This document shows positions 53,846-63,400 of a stretch of 64,000 bases of DNA, in pieces (position 1 is the first letter of the stretch; each line of letters starts with the position of its first letter). Below the pieces are notes generated by a model. The model was not told the origin of the DNA. It saw only the letters and a list, made by a program, of their open reading frames with translations, and made no database searches. The translations under genes and the position numbers were made by a program. The DNA comes from Oceanospirillaceae bacterium (lineage in GTDB: Bacteria; Pseudomonadota; Gammaproteobacteria; Pseudomonadales; Balneatricaceae), in the NCBI GenBank assembly GCA_013215505.1, contig JABSQZ010000021.1:1-64000 (forward strand). Reading direction: 5' to 3'.

Positions 53846-54724
53846 ATGAATTGGGATGATCTGCGGTATTTTCTGGCCCTGGCGAATGCAAAAAGCATGA
53901 GTGCGGCCGGTCGTGAATTAGGAGTAAAACACACGACAGTGGCTAGAAGGATACAGGCTTTGGAGCAGCGCTTAGGCAGTAGGCTGTTTGATCGCCTCGC
54001 AGACGGCTATGCGATGACAGAGGCTGGTGAAAACTTACAGCCAATGGCATTAACGATGCAGGAGCAGAGTCACAGTATTGAGCGGCAAATTATGGGCCTG
54101 GATACCCAGCTAACCGGCACCTTAAACCTGACCGCTGCCCACGATGTGTTTAACTGTCTGGTGATCCCCTATATTAAGGTTTTCAAATGTGCATATCCGG
54201 GGATAGAATTGCTGTTATCCAGTTCTGCCGGGTTGCTAGATTTATCCGCTAAACAGGCAGATATTGCGTTGCGATTAACCGCCAATCCACCTGATTACCT
54301 GATAGGAAAAAAAGTTTTGCCGCTAACTCATGGACTTTACGCCAGTGCGGAGTATTTAGAAAAACACCCGAATCCCGTGCATTTGGTTTTATGGGAGCAC
54401 CGTGGACAGCATCCAGAGTGGGTTAAACAACACTTTAACAATGCTGAAGTTACTGTGCGGGTCAATGATGTGACTAACATGGTCAACTGTGTAAACAGTG
54501 GCATGGGGGTGTCTAGATTGCCTTGTTTCATCGCCGATAGCTGCCCTGACCTGCGCCGTTTAGATTTACCCTTAAAGCCTTCAGATTGGGGGATCTGGGT
54601 GCTTAGTCACGTCGACTTGCGGGATACTGCAAGGGTGCGGGCCTGTCGCGAGTTTCTAATCGACATAGTGCAGCAACAGCAGCCATTAATCAGTGGTTTA
54701 AATTCACGCTATAGAACTAGATAA
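53846..54724 (+). CDS. LysR family transcriptional regulator
   Basis: 292 residues from the ATG at 53846, preceded by AAGGTGAG; the upstream ATG at 53813 has no such site. The beginning MNWDDLRYFLALANAKSMSAAGRELGVKHTTVARRIQALEQRLG is the typical start of the single-gene LysR group in which the usual Ser-rich recognition helix is replaced by KHTTVARRI. The effector domain is complete. It probably controls the divergent GST gene. Confidence 0.9.
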   Translation: MNWDDLRYFLALANAKSMSAAGRELGVKHTTVARRIQALEQRLGSRLFDRLADGYAMTEAGENLQPMALTMQEQSHSIERQIMGLDTQLTGTLNLTAAHDVFNCLVIPYIKVFKCAYPGIELLLSSSAGLLDLSAKQADIALRLTANPPDYLIGKKVLPLTHGLYASAEYLEKHPNPVHLVLWEHRGQHPEWVKQHFNNAEVTVRVNDVTNMVNCVNSGMGVSRLPCFIADSCPDLRRLDLPLKPSDWGIWVLSHVDLRDTARVRACREFLIDIVQQQQPLISGLNSRYRTR

Positions 54725-54755
54725 TATAGCCCAAACACTGCTTCAATTTCCGTTG

Positions 54756-54838
54756 CTACATAGCCTACATAGCCTACATAGCCTACATAGCCTACATAGC
54801 CTACATAGCCTACATAGCCTACATAGCCTAGGCTATGT
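54756..54838. repeat. 9-bp tandem array (8 copies) ending in a palindrome
   Basis: Eight exact copies of CTACATAGC span 54756-54827. The last copy merges with an inverted copy to give the perfect 18-bp palindrome ACATAGCCTAGGCTATGT (54821-54838). The array lies between the stops of the LysR gene and of the convergent lipoprotein gene. Confidence 0.95.
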
Positions 54839-54847
54839 TTAACTCAA

Positions 54848-55010
54848 TTAGCCCCCGTAGATGCCACCACCGGGCTTGTAGGTGCCCAATTGATTTATGT
54901 TAACTTTCTTAGATTCCTCAAGGTTTAACTCATAGGCTGATTGCTGTGCACAACCACCCAAAAGTAGCACTGGTAACACTACAGTACTAAAAAATATCAT
55001 AATCCTCATA
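54848..55010 (-). pseudogene. Small lipoprotein, frameshifted in a T run
   Basis: AGGGAGAG precedes an ATG at 55010 that opens MRIMIFFSTVVLPVLL, a signal peptide. The lipobox and mature part, LGGCAQQSAYELNLEE and onward to PGGGIYGG, follow in a different frame. The break is at the five A on the plus strand (54960-54964; five T in the coding strand). With four, an intact lipoprotein of 53 residues would result. Either the gene is inactivated, or it is read by slippage, or the sequence has a homopolymer error. Confidence 0.75.
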
Positions 55011-55112
55011 ACTCTCCCTGTGTAAAATAGACTTTAATTTATCGGTGGCTACCGATATTCCCTGGACCAATGTATTAGCTTGTAGTCTGGATAAAGGGTC
55101 TAACAGGTTGCC

Positions 55113-55145
55113 GTCGTGAGGCAGTCTCTAATACTGACTCACGAC
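55113..55145 (-). terminator. Hairpin downstream of dctM
   Basis: GTCGTGAG (55113-55120) pairs with CTCACGAC (55138-55145), and CAGT/ACTG extends the stem after one mismatch. It lies 10 bp after the dctM stop. There is no T-run, so its role as terminator is inferred. Confidence 0.5.
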
Positions 55146-55155
55146 TGATGTCTGT

Positions 55156-56562
55156 TTAAGAATTAATCAGCGAGGGCAACCACAATACTATGCTCGGGAA
55201 GGCTACCAACACCGAAATGGTAAATACATCTGCGGCAAAAAACGGTGTAACTCCCTTAAACACATCTTGTACAGTAATGTCTTTGCGTACCCCTGCCACA
55301 ACAAAGCAGTTCAGCCCTATAGGCGGAGTGATTAAACAGAGTTCGCACATCTTCACCGCAATTATGCCGAACCAGATGGCACAGCCGACCCCGGATACAC
55401 CAAAGGCAGAATCTGCAGCACTGACGTCTTCTCCGCCGTTGAGGGCGATAACTGCAGGATAGGTGATCGGCAGTGTCAGCAGCAGCATGCCGATGGCATC
55501 CATAAACATCCCCAGCACCGCATAGGCCAGTAAAATACAGACTAGGGTGATCATCGGACTCTGATCTAAACTGGTAATCCAGTCGGAAAACGCAGTCGGC
55601 AAATCGGCAAATCCGAGAAAGCGTACATAGAGTAATACTCCCCAGATAATAGTAAATATCATCACCGTCAGTTTAGCGGATTCAATCAGTGCATCTTGTA
55701 GATTATTCCATTTCATCCCCTTATAAATGGCCATAATTAAGATCACAAATGCGCCCAGGGCACCGGCTTCAGTAGGAGTACCTACGCCACCATAGATACA
55801 GACAATGATGATACCGACGACAAAAAAGATCGGGAAAGTGCCGGGCAGTGATTCAAAGCGCTCAGCCCAGCTAAAGCCCTTCACCGGGGGGCCTAAATCT
55901 TTGTTAACAGTGGCCAACAAGATGACCAAACCGGCGTAGATAAAGGCTGAAACTATACCCGGCAGAAAGCCGGCCATCAGTAACACTCCTACGTCTTGCT
56001 CGACTATTATTGCGTAGATAACCAGGATCGCAGAGGGGGGGATCAGTGAGGCTAAAGTACCGCCTGCGGCAACCACTCCTGCGGCAAAACTTTTTTGGTA
56101 GCCCTCTTTGAGCATTTCCGGAATGGCAATCCTGGCAAATACCGCGGCAGTGGCTACTGAAGCTCCAGAGACTGCGGCAAAACCGGCAGTAGAAAACACC
56201 GTGGCGACTCCCAGGCCTCCGGGCAACCATCCCACCCAGCGTTTGGCGGCGGTGAATAGTGCCTGGGTGAGTCCGGCGTAGTAAGCTAAGTAGCCGATCA
56301 AAATAAAGGTTGGGATCAGTGACAGTGACAAAGTGGTTACTTTTGAATGGGGGATAGTGCCGGCCATTTTCATCGCGACAATCAAACCTTTATCAAAACC
56401 TAATTTAATACTAAAAATCCAGACTAAACCTAGAAATCCAGAGGCCGCCGCGGCGAAAGCTACCCGTACGCCAATAACGACCATAAACAACATAAAGCCG
56501 GAAATGATCAGGCCGATATCGATAGAACCCATGGTCATGAACCAATTGCTAATAGCATTCAT
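55156..56562 (-). CDS. dctM: TRAP transporter large permease
   Basis: 468 residues with about 12 membrane segments. The DctM patterns VATVFSTAGFAAVSGASVATAAVFARIAIPEMLKEGY and AAGGTLASLIPPSAILVIYAIIVEQDVG are present, as is GMFMDAIGMLLLTLPITYPAV. It is the Na+-coupled membrane subunit. Its ATG overlaps the stop of the small permease gene as TAATG. It is the last gene of the dctP-dctQ-dctM operon. Confidence 0.95.
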   Translation of the reverse strand: MNAISNWFMTMGSIDIGLIISGFMLFMVVIGVRVAFAAAASGFLGLVWIFSIKLGFDKGLIVAMKMAGTIPHSKVTTLSLSLIPTFILIGYLAYYAGLTQALFTAAKRWVGWLPGGLGVATVFSTAGFAAVSGASVATAAVFARIAIPEMLKEGYQKSFAAGVVAAGGTLASLIPPSAILVIYAIIVEQDVGVLLMAGFLPGIVSAFIYAGLVILLATVNKDLGPPVKGFSWAERFESLPGTFPIFFVVGIIIVCIYGGVGTPTEAGALGAFVILIMAIYKGMKWNNLQDALIESAKLTVMIFTIIWGVLLYVRFLGFADLPTAFSDWITSLDQSPMITLVCILLAYAVLGMFMDAIGMLLLTLPITYPAVIALNGGEDVSAADSAFGVSGVGCAIWFGIIAVKMCELCLITPPIGLNCFVVAGVRKDITVQDVFKGVTPFFAADVFTISVLVAFPSIVLWLPSLINS

Positions 56563-57191
56563 TATTTTTCGTCCTGTGGGGCATGAGAAACAGTTTCAGC
56601 TTCCCGTGCTGCCTGGGTTGCGGCATCTTCAATAAGGGGTACAGCGACTGGGCTATCGGTGTTTTCGATAGTCGCTCTCAGGTAGGCCCAAAGTTGCAGT
56701 AGTAATCGAATAGCTAAGATAGTTAGGGCGCAGGGAACCACTAATTTCGCCGGCCAGATTGGCAGGCTGATATCCATTGAGCTATCACCATTGATAAAAG
56801 CTCTTAAAAAATGTAAGTAAGAGCCGTAAATAAGGACTGAGGTGATGATGAACATCAGTAAGGTAGAGGTGAATTCGCTAATCCAAAGCACCCTGCCTCT
56901 GAGCCGCGATACCAATATATCCATGCGGATGTGACCGCCGAGGCGCTGGCAGTAGGCGATACCAAAAAAGGCAAACACTGCCATAAATTGTTCAACCCAA
57001 TCTATGTAGCCTGAGACCGGCAGAGAAAACAGCCAGCGGCCCATGACATTAAAAACCGCGAGTAGAACTAATAAAAAAATAGTGATGCCACCGAGTAGGG
57101 CAAACAGAGTTTCCAGGCGAAAAAATAGCCGGTCAATCCGGCTCAGTAGAGAATTATCCTGGAGAATATCTGAGGAACTGGACATAGCCAC
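56562..57191 (-). CDS. dctQ: TRAP transporter small permease
   Basis: 209 residues with four membrane segments. The DctQ pattern is seen in VMGRWLFSLPVSGYIDWVEQFMAVFAFFGIAYCQRLGGHIRMDIL. The acidic C-terminal tail is longer than usual. It forms the membrane complex with DctM. It is separated from dctP by about 90 bp that contain a strong hairpin. Confidence 0.92.
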   Translation of the reverse strand: MAMSSSSDILQDNSLLSRIDRLFFRLETLFALLGGITIFLLVLLAVFNVMGRWLFSLPVSGYIDWVEQFMAVFAFFGIAYCQRLGGHIRMDILVSRLRGRVLWISEFTSTLLMFIITSVLIYGSYLHFLRAFINGDSSMDISLPIWPAKLVVPCALTILAIRLLLQLWAYLRATIENTDSPVAVPLIEDAATQAAREAETVSHAPQDEK

Positions 57192-57246
57192 CTCTGTGTA
57201 TTTGTAGCTTTAGGGAATTTGACAGTGAGAAACACTGGAAGAAACT

Positions 57247-57273
57247 ACTCACTAGCCGGGCTGGCTAGTGAGT
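57247..57273 (-). promoter_or_regulatory. Intercistronic hairpin between dctP and dctQ
   Basis: ACTCACTAGCC (57247-57257) and GGCTAGTGAGT (57263-57273) form a perfect 11-bp stem with a five-base loop, 11 bp after the dctP stop. Such hairpins often let the binding protein be made in excess of the permease by partial termination or by blocking 3' decay. Confidence 0.7.
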
Positions 57274-57283
57274 AAGGACGGTG

Positions 57284-58291
57284 CTATTTACCAATCATAG
57301 AAGTGACCAGATCATACAGCTCTTGAGCTGGCAGGCCTTTTTCGGTCATGCTGGCAATCCAGGCATCGCGGGTGGGAGCAGCGGCGATTTTTTTGAACTC
57401 AGCCAGTTCAGAGTCGCTGAAAGAGACACGCTGGATGTTCTTCTCATCGAGTAACGGGCCCCACTTATCCATGGTCTTGCCCTGATAATTACTGATGTAG
57501 TGAGAGATAGACTCATCCACAGAGCCCAACAATGCTTCTCTGTTGCTGTCACTTAGGGCTGCCAGTGCATCTGAATTGACCACTACAGGACAGTTAACAG
57601 TGCCGGGGTTCAAGTTCGCAGTCCACCACTTAGCTGCCGCAGTAGTGCCAAAGGCCATGTGCGCGTGTGGTGCAAAAGCAACCGCGGAGACAACACCGGA
57701 ATCCAGTGCTGTTCTAACTTCAGTGGCTGTCACTGAGGTGGGAACGGCCTTGATACTAGCCAGTGCTTGACCTATACCACCGGTGGCGCGAATACGCATA
57801 CCGGCGAAGTCGGAAACGCTCTTAGGTGCATCACCTACGCCGATAATGTTGTACTGAGGTAGTGGCGATGGCATCAGTAAGGTGGCATTCCAACGCGCTA
57901 AATCTTTAATGACTGCTGGATGCTTATAGAGAGCCATGGCAATCTTAGCTTCTTCTTCCAGTGTAGAAACTCCCAGGAAAGGAAGTTCCATTACCGTAAT
58001 TGTCGGATTTTTGTCCCTGTGGTAACCGGCACAAAACTGGGCCATTTCAAAGGCGCCAATGGCGATACCGTCTAAGTTCTCTTTGTTTTTAGACAGGCCA
58101 CCGTAAGATATTTTTAACGTAAAGTCGCCTTTAGTTTTTTGCTCAACTAGCTCCGCTAATTTTTCCACGTGAACAGTAAAGGCGCGAGGTTTTCCCCAGA
58201 GGGATACACTCCACTCTGTAGCTGCACTAAGTTGCATGGACAGACCGCCGAGAATAACAGCAGATGTTATGGCTAATTTATTGAATTTCAA
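57284..58291 (-). CDS. dctP: TRAP transporter solute-binding protein
   Basis: 335 residues. A signal peptide ends near LSAAT (residue 24). The mature protein has the DctP fold with FEMAQFCAGYHRDKNPTITVMELPFLG and MRIRATGGIGQALASIKAVPTSVTATEVRTALDSGVVSAVAF, where the Arg of MRIRATG is the carboxylate-binding residue. The ligand is probably an organic acid; its identity cannot be read. It is the first gene of the operon. Confidence 0.94.
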   Translation of the reverse strand: MKFNKLAITSAVILGGLSMQLSAATEWSVSLWGKPRAFTVHVEKLAELVEQKTKGDFTLKISYGGLSKNKENLDGIAIGAFEMAQFCAGYHRDKNPTITVMELPFLGVSTLEEEAKIAMALYKHPAVIKDLARWNATLLMPSPLPQYNIIGVGDAPKSVSDFAGMRIRATGGIGQALASIKAVPTSVTATEVRTALDSGVVSAVAFAPHAHMAFGTTAAAKWWTANLNPGTVNCPVVVNSDALAALSDSNREALLGSVDESISHYISNYQGKTMDKWGPLLDEKNIQRVSFSDSELAEFKKIAAAPTRDAWIASMTEKGLPAQELYDLVTSMIGK

Positions 58292-58484
58292 ATTTTGTCC
58301 CTCTTTATTATATTATTTTTCCTCGATTCTACTTAAAGAGTACTTAAAGTCCAGTGCTTTACACGCACAAAATAGCGCTAGATCCATACAATGAAGAGAT
58401 ATTGTATGGGCATAAGCTGCTGCATAATGCCGTTGTGGTAAAAAAGATCATCATTTTACTGGATAGTTGCATTTTGTGACTGAC

Positions 58485-58499
58485 GGTCATAAAATGACC
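58485..58499. promoter_or_regulatory. Candidate TetR-type operator
   Basis: GGTCAT-AAA-ATGACC is a perfect 6-bp inverted repeat in the 335-bp gap between dctP and the tetR gene. Its GACGGTCA context resembles operators of TetR regulators that control efflux genes. The gap (58292-58626) also holds two TACTTAAAG direct repeats around 58328-58349 and no gene. Confidence 0.5.
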
Positions 58500-58626
58500 A
58501 GCGGTTTTGTTTTTACGAATAATGCCTATTTTTTACCTAATAATTGAGCCTGAGCGCGCCGCAAATCATCACCTAGAGTGAAGCTCTGATGGTTGCGTTG
58601 TAAATCTCGTCGCTGTGAGTAACTAG

Positions 58627-59280
58627 ATGCAAGTTGTGTGGAAAGAACAAAAATTTATACTTCGGGAACAGCAAATTCTCGATTGTACTTTGACATTGCT
58701 CGGTGATAGGAACTGGCAGGATATCAGTGTCGCCGATATAGCCAGTGTTACAGGTATTGGCAAAGGCACTATATATAAACATTTTGCTTGCAAAGATGAT
58801 ATTTATGCACAGTTATTGTTATTTGGCTTTCAGCGGTTACTGGAAAAATTTAAGCAGATAGTCTATGACGGACAACTCAGCGGAATACAACAAATGCGCA
58901 CCATCATTATCTGTGCTTTTGAGTTTCACCGCGACGATGCCGTACACAGCAAAATATATCTGGCCTGTAAGCAAGGCGGCTTTAGAGACAGGTTAAGTGA
59001 CAAATTCAAGTGCCAATTACAAGGTGCGGAAACGGACTTAATTGAACTCTTTAGTATCCCTATTCTAAAAGGGGTAAAGGAGGGGGGGATCACTTCAGTG
59101 ATTCCTCTGGAAGTAATAATTTTAGGCATGAGCGCCACCTTTGAAGGAGCGATCATGCGGATTCAAAATAGCAGAGATGCTCACCAGCAAAGTTGCCCGT
59201 TACAAGATCAATATATTCCGCTGATGGCTGATTATATGGTGTCGGCGATGGCAAATGGACCTGTAAAGATTAATTTTTGA
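58627..59280 (+). CDS. TetR family regulator of the efflux operon
   Basis: 217 residues. The N-terminal helix-turn-helix is ILDCTLTLLGDRNWQDISVADIASVTGIGKGTIYKHFACKDDIYAQLL, a textbook TetR domain. The C-terminal ligand-binding domain is helical. The stop is 12 bp before the start of the fusion-protein gene, so the regulator is in the same transcript as the pump and probably represses it. The ligand is unknown. Confidence 0.92.
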   Translation: MQVVWKEQKFILREQQILDCTLTLLGDRNWQDISVADIASVTGIGKGTIYKHFACKDDIYAQLLLFGFQRLLEKFKQIVYDGQLSGIQQMRTIIICAFEFHRDDAVHSKIYLACKQGGFRDRLSDKFKCQLQGAETDLIELFSIPILKGVKEGGITSVIPLEVIILGMSATFEGAIMRIQNSRDAHQQSCPLQDQYIPLMADYMVSAMANGPVKINF

Positions 59281-59292
59281 GAGATGTTAGCG

Positions 59293-60417
59293 ATGAATAA
59301 ATCAGTTTTTTCAGCGGTAGTTGTAGTACTTGTTCTAGGTGGATGGATGGCTTCCGGTGTCTATGGAAATGACAGTGCAAAAAAGGAAGAGCCGGCAGAG
59401 GTGGTGATAAAGCCACTGATGAAAGTGACAGTGCTGGAATCTGCAGTTAAATCCGTGCAGCGCTATGTCACAGTTCAAGGTCAGGTTGAGGCAAACCGCT
59501 CGGTGGAGATTAAAGTTGAAGTGGATGGTCGTATCTCTGAAATAGGCGTTCAAGAGGGGCAGCGGATAGCCAGAGGAGTCTCTATTGCTACTTTGTCCGC
59601 TGATTATCGTCTCAAACAATTGGCGCAAGCTAAAGCGGTGCTGCGCCAGAGAAACAGTGATTTATCCGCTAGCCGAAAATTAAAAAAGCGAGGCATGATT
59701 GCCGAAAATAGATTAATCGCCGATCAGGCCGCGGTGCAGACAGCCAGAGCGCAATTGGCTCTTATTCAGCACGAGGTAGATAGCGCCAGCATACTTGCTC
59801 CCTTTGCCGGGGTCTTAAACAGCCGTGAAGTAGAGCTGGGTGATTACATGCAAAAAGGAAATGTGGTCGGGGTACTGGTTGATGACTCTGTGTTAAAAGT
59901 TACCGGTCAGGTGCCACAGAAAAATGTCGGCGATTTGCAGCTCAATCAGGCGGTACATGTGAATTTGAGTAATGGTCTGAGTGCCTTCGGGAATTTGGCT
60001 TTTATCTCCAGAGTTGCCGATTCGGTGACTCGCAGTTACCGAGTGGAAGTAACATTGGATAATCCACAGCTAAAACGTTTAATTGGTTTAACAGCGTCAT
60101 TGAAGTTACCCCTGGGGACGGAGCAAGGTCACCTATTGCCTAACTCAGTGTTAGGTTTAAGTACCGATGGGGATCTGCAAGTTAAACTGGTAGATGAAAA
60201 AAACCAGGTGAGCACGGCGGTGGTCGAAATTATCCGCACTGATAAACAAGGATTCTGGTTTAAGGGTCTGGCAGAAAATATTACGGTGATTACCGAGGGA
60301 AAAGACTTTGTCAGCAACGACGAAATTGTTGAACCTATCAGCGCTGTGACAGCCTCAATTGATGCTAAAGCAAGCAGCGTAGAGGCTGAAAATAGTCAAC
60401 TTGCGGTTAAGGAGTAA
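59293..60417 (+). CDS. RND efflux periplasmic adaptor (membrane fusion protein)
   Basis: 374 residues from the ATG at 59293; the ATG at 59284 abuts the likely ribosome binding site GAGAG. An N-terminal hydrophobic signal/anchor is followed by a lipoyl half (VEIKVEVDGRISEIGVQEGQRI), a short coiled-coil hairpin, the second half DSASILAPFAGVLNSREVELGDYMQKG, and beta-barrel domains. No lipobox Cys is seen. It links the RND pump to an outer-membrane channel not encoded nearby. Confidence 0.92.
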   Translation: MNKSVFSAVVVVLVLGGWMASGVYGNDSAKKEEPAEVVIKPLMKVTVLESAVKSVQRYVTVQGQVEANRSVEIKVEVDGRISEIGVQEGQRIARGVSIATLSADYRLKQLAQAKAVLRQRNSDLSASRKLKKRGMIAENRLIADQAAVQTARAQLALIQHEVDSASILAPFAGVLNSREVELGDYMQKGNVVGVLVDDSVLKVTGQVPQKNVGDLQLNQAVHVNLSNGLSAFGNLAFISRVADSVTRSYRVEVTLDNPQLKRLIGLTASLKLPLGTEQGHLLPNSVLGLSTDGDLQVKLVDEKNQVSTAVVEIIRTDKQGFWFKGLAENITVITEGKDFVSNDEIVEPISAVTASIDAKASSVEAENSQLAVKE

Positions 60418-60422
60418 TTGAG

Positions 60423-63400
60423 ATGATCAGTGCAATTATTACCGCCGCCGTCGATCGAAGTCGAACGGTCGTATTGATTTTACTATTTTTGTTGATCAGT
60501 GGAGCAGTGGCTTTTCAAGCGATCCCCAAAGAGGCGGATCCAGATGTGGCCATCCCGATAATTTATGTGTCTATCCCCTACAGTGGTATTTCCCCGGATG
60601 ATGCGGTGCGCTTGCTGGCCAGGCCGATGGAAAAAGAGTTAAAAAATGTAGAAGGGGTGAAGGAGATGAGTTCCTTCAGTACTGAAGGGCACGCATCGGT
60701 TACCTTAGAATTTGATGCTGGGTTTGATAGTGATCAGGCGCTGTTAGATGTCAGGGAAAAAGTAGATATCGCCAAGGCAAATTTGCCGGAGGGCGCTGAC
60801 GAGCCGAGTATCAATGAGGTCAATGTAGCGTTGTTTCCGGTGCTCAATATTGCCTTGTCTGGAGATGTTTCCGAGCGGGTCAAAATTAAGGCAGCTAAAG
60901 ATCTGAAAGAGCAGATTGAAGGCGTTGAGGGAGTTCTAAAAGTCGAAATTGGCGGAGAGCGTGAGGAGATGATGGAAATTATCATTGAGCCCCAGGCGCT
61001 GGAAAGCTATCAGTTAGATTTCAATTCTATATTAACTATTGTCTCCAGTAACAACACCTTAGTGGCGGCCGGTGCGGTCGATTCGGGCAGTGGCCGGCAG
61101 GTCTTAAAAGTGCCAGGTGTGGTAGAAAATCTTGATGATATGTTGTCAATGCCGATTAAGGCGGCCAACGGCACGGTAGTGACGTTAGGGGATGTTGCAG
61201 AAATTCGGCTAACCTATAAAGATCCGACAGGTTATGCCAGAGTTAACGGTAAACCCGCTCTGGTACTCGAAGTCACCAAGCAAGTGGGTGCCAACATTAT
61301 AGACACTATCGCTGAAGTTCAGAGCATCGTTAAGCAGCGGCAGCAAGCTTGGCCTGCGGGCTTGCGGTACGCTTATATTTTAGATCAGTCAGTGCAGATT
61401 AAAGATATGCTTAAAGACCTGATGAACAACGTCTTGAGCGGCATCGTGTTAGTGTTTGTGGTAGTGCTGGCGGCAATGGGGTTACGTTCCTCGCTGTTGG
61501 TGGGCTTTGCCATTCCGGGCTCGTTTCTGGCCAGTATTCTGGTTTTGTACATGATAGGTTTTACCTTAAATATCGTCGTGCTGTTTAGCCTGATCTTAGT
61601 GGTGGGGATGTTGGTGGATGGGGCGATCGTTGTCACTGAGCTGGCTGATCGAAGGCAGCGCCAAGGTTTAAGTGGCAAACAGGCATTCACTTACGCAGCT
61701 TCGCGGATGGCCTGGCCGGTAATTGCTGGTACCGTCACTACTTTAGTGGTCTTCATGCCGTTGATGTTCTGGCCGGGAGTGATTGGTCAATTCATGAAGT
61801 ACCTGCCAGCCACAGTGGTCGTTTGTCTGACCGCCTCGCTGTTTATGGCGTTGATATTTTTGCCGGTGCTGGGGTCAGTGTTTAGTTTTAAGAAAAAATC
61901 AGAGGGTAATGATAGCAGTGAGTTTGAACTCCCAGAAGGTAAGTTTAATCAGGGTTACCGCGCTGTATTAGGTGCCATCTTGAAATGGCCACTGCTGAGT
62001 ACTTTGACGGCCATGTTGGTGATGCTCGCTATCGTTTTCAGTTACACAAAATTGAATCATGGAATGGAGTTCTTCCCGGATGTAGAACCGGACATGGTGC
62101 TGATTAATGTGCACGCCCGCGGTGAATTATCGATTGCGGAGAAAGATAAAATATTGCGCAAAGTGGAAAGCAGTATTGAGGGCATGCAGGGCTACAAATC
62201 TGTGTATGCGCGCAGCTTTGATGAGAACAAGTCAGAAGATATAGTGGCAGTGATTCAGTTTCAGCTCAATGACTGGGACCGCAGACCTAAGGCCAGTGAA
62301 TTGCTGGAAGAGATGCAACTGCGAACTGAGCATATACCCGGGATAAAGATAGAAACCCGCAAAGCCGAGGGGGGGCCCTCATCGGGTAAGCCCTTTGAGT
62401 TACTGGTGACAGGTATTGAAGAGCAGAAAATATTTGCCGCAGTGGCCAAAATCAGAACGGCGATGCAGAGCGCAGGTGGGTTTGTCGGTGTCGAAGATAA
62501 CCGACCGCTACCTGGAATAGAATGGCGTCTTATCGTCGATCGCGAAGAGGCATTGAGATATGGCGCCAATGTGGCTGCCGTTGGTCAGGCGGTTAAGTTA
62601 ATAACCAGCGGTATAAAACTGACAGACTATCGTCCGGAAACATCGGATGATGAGGTTGATATCAGGCTGCGCTTTCCCCGGGAAAAACGCAACTTAGATC
62701 AACTGATGCAAATGCAGTTACTGACAGCCAATGGCTTAGTGCCACTGAGCAATTTTGTGTCGCTGCAGCCAGGGCAAAAAACCGGTTCTATCAAACGCAT
62801 TGATAGCCGTCGGGTTATTACCATCCAGGCCGAGGTTGAAGAGGGGGTTTTGGTCAATGATAAAGTGCAGCAAATGCAGAAAATGTTGGCTGAAATTAAA
62901 TTTGATCCACAGGTGAGGATAGAGTTTAAAGGTGAAAACGAGCAGCAAAAAGAGACCGGGGAGTTCTTGGCTCAAGCTTTTTCCATCGCCATCTTTATCA
63001 TGTTGTTAGTGTTAGTGACGCAGTTTAATAACTTGTATCAATCTTTTATTGTACTGTCGGCGATTATTTTCTCCATTGCCGGGGTGTTTATCGGTCTGAT
63101 GCTTACCTCGCAACCTTTTGGCATGGTCATGGGTGGTGTGGGGACTATCGCCCTGGCGGGGATAGTGGTTAACAACAATATTGTGCTGATTGATTGCTAT
63201 AACGAACTGCGAAGAAATGGCTATAACGCCTATGATGCGGCGCTAGCCACCGGTAGCCTGAGGATGCGTCCGGTGCTGTTGACCGCAATAACGACAGTGT
63301 TAGGGCTGATGCCAATGGTGCTGGCGATGAATATAGACTTGTTTGAACGCGATGTCAGCTTCGGTGCGCCCTCCACTCAGTGGTGGACGGCTCTGTCCAG

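Noticed and set aside
54756-54838. Considered as a CRISPR array
   Set aside because: The 9-bp units are contiguous with no spacers and no cas genes are present.
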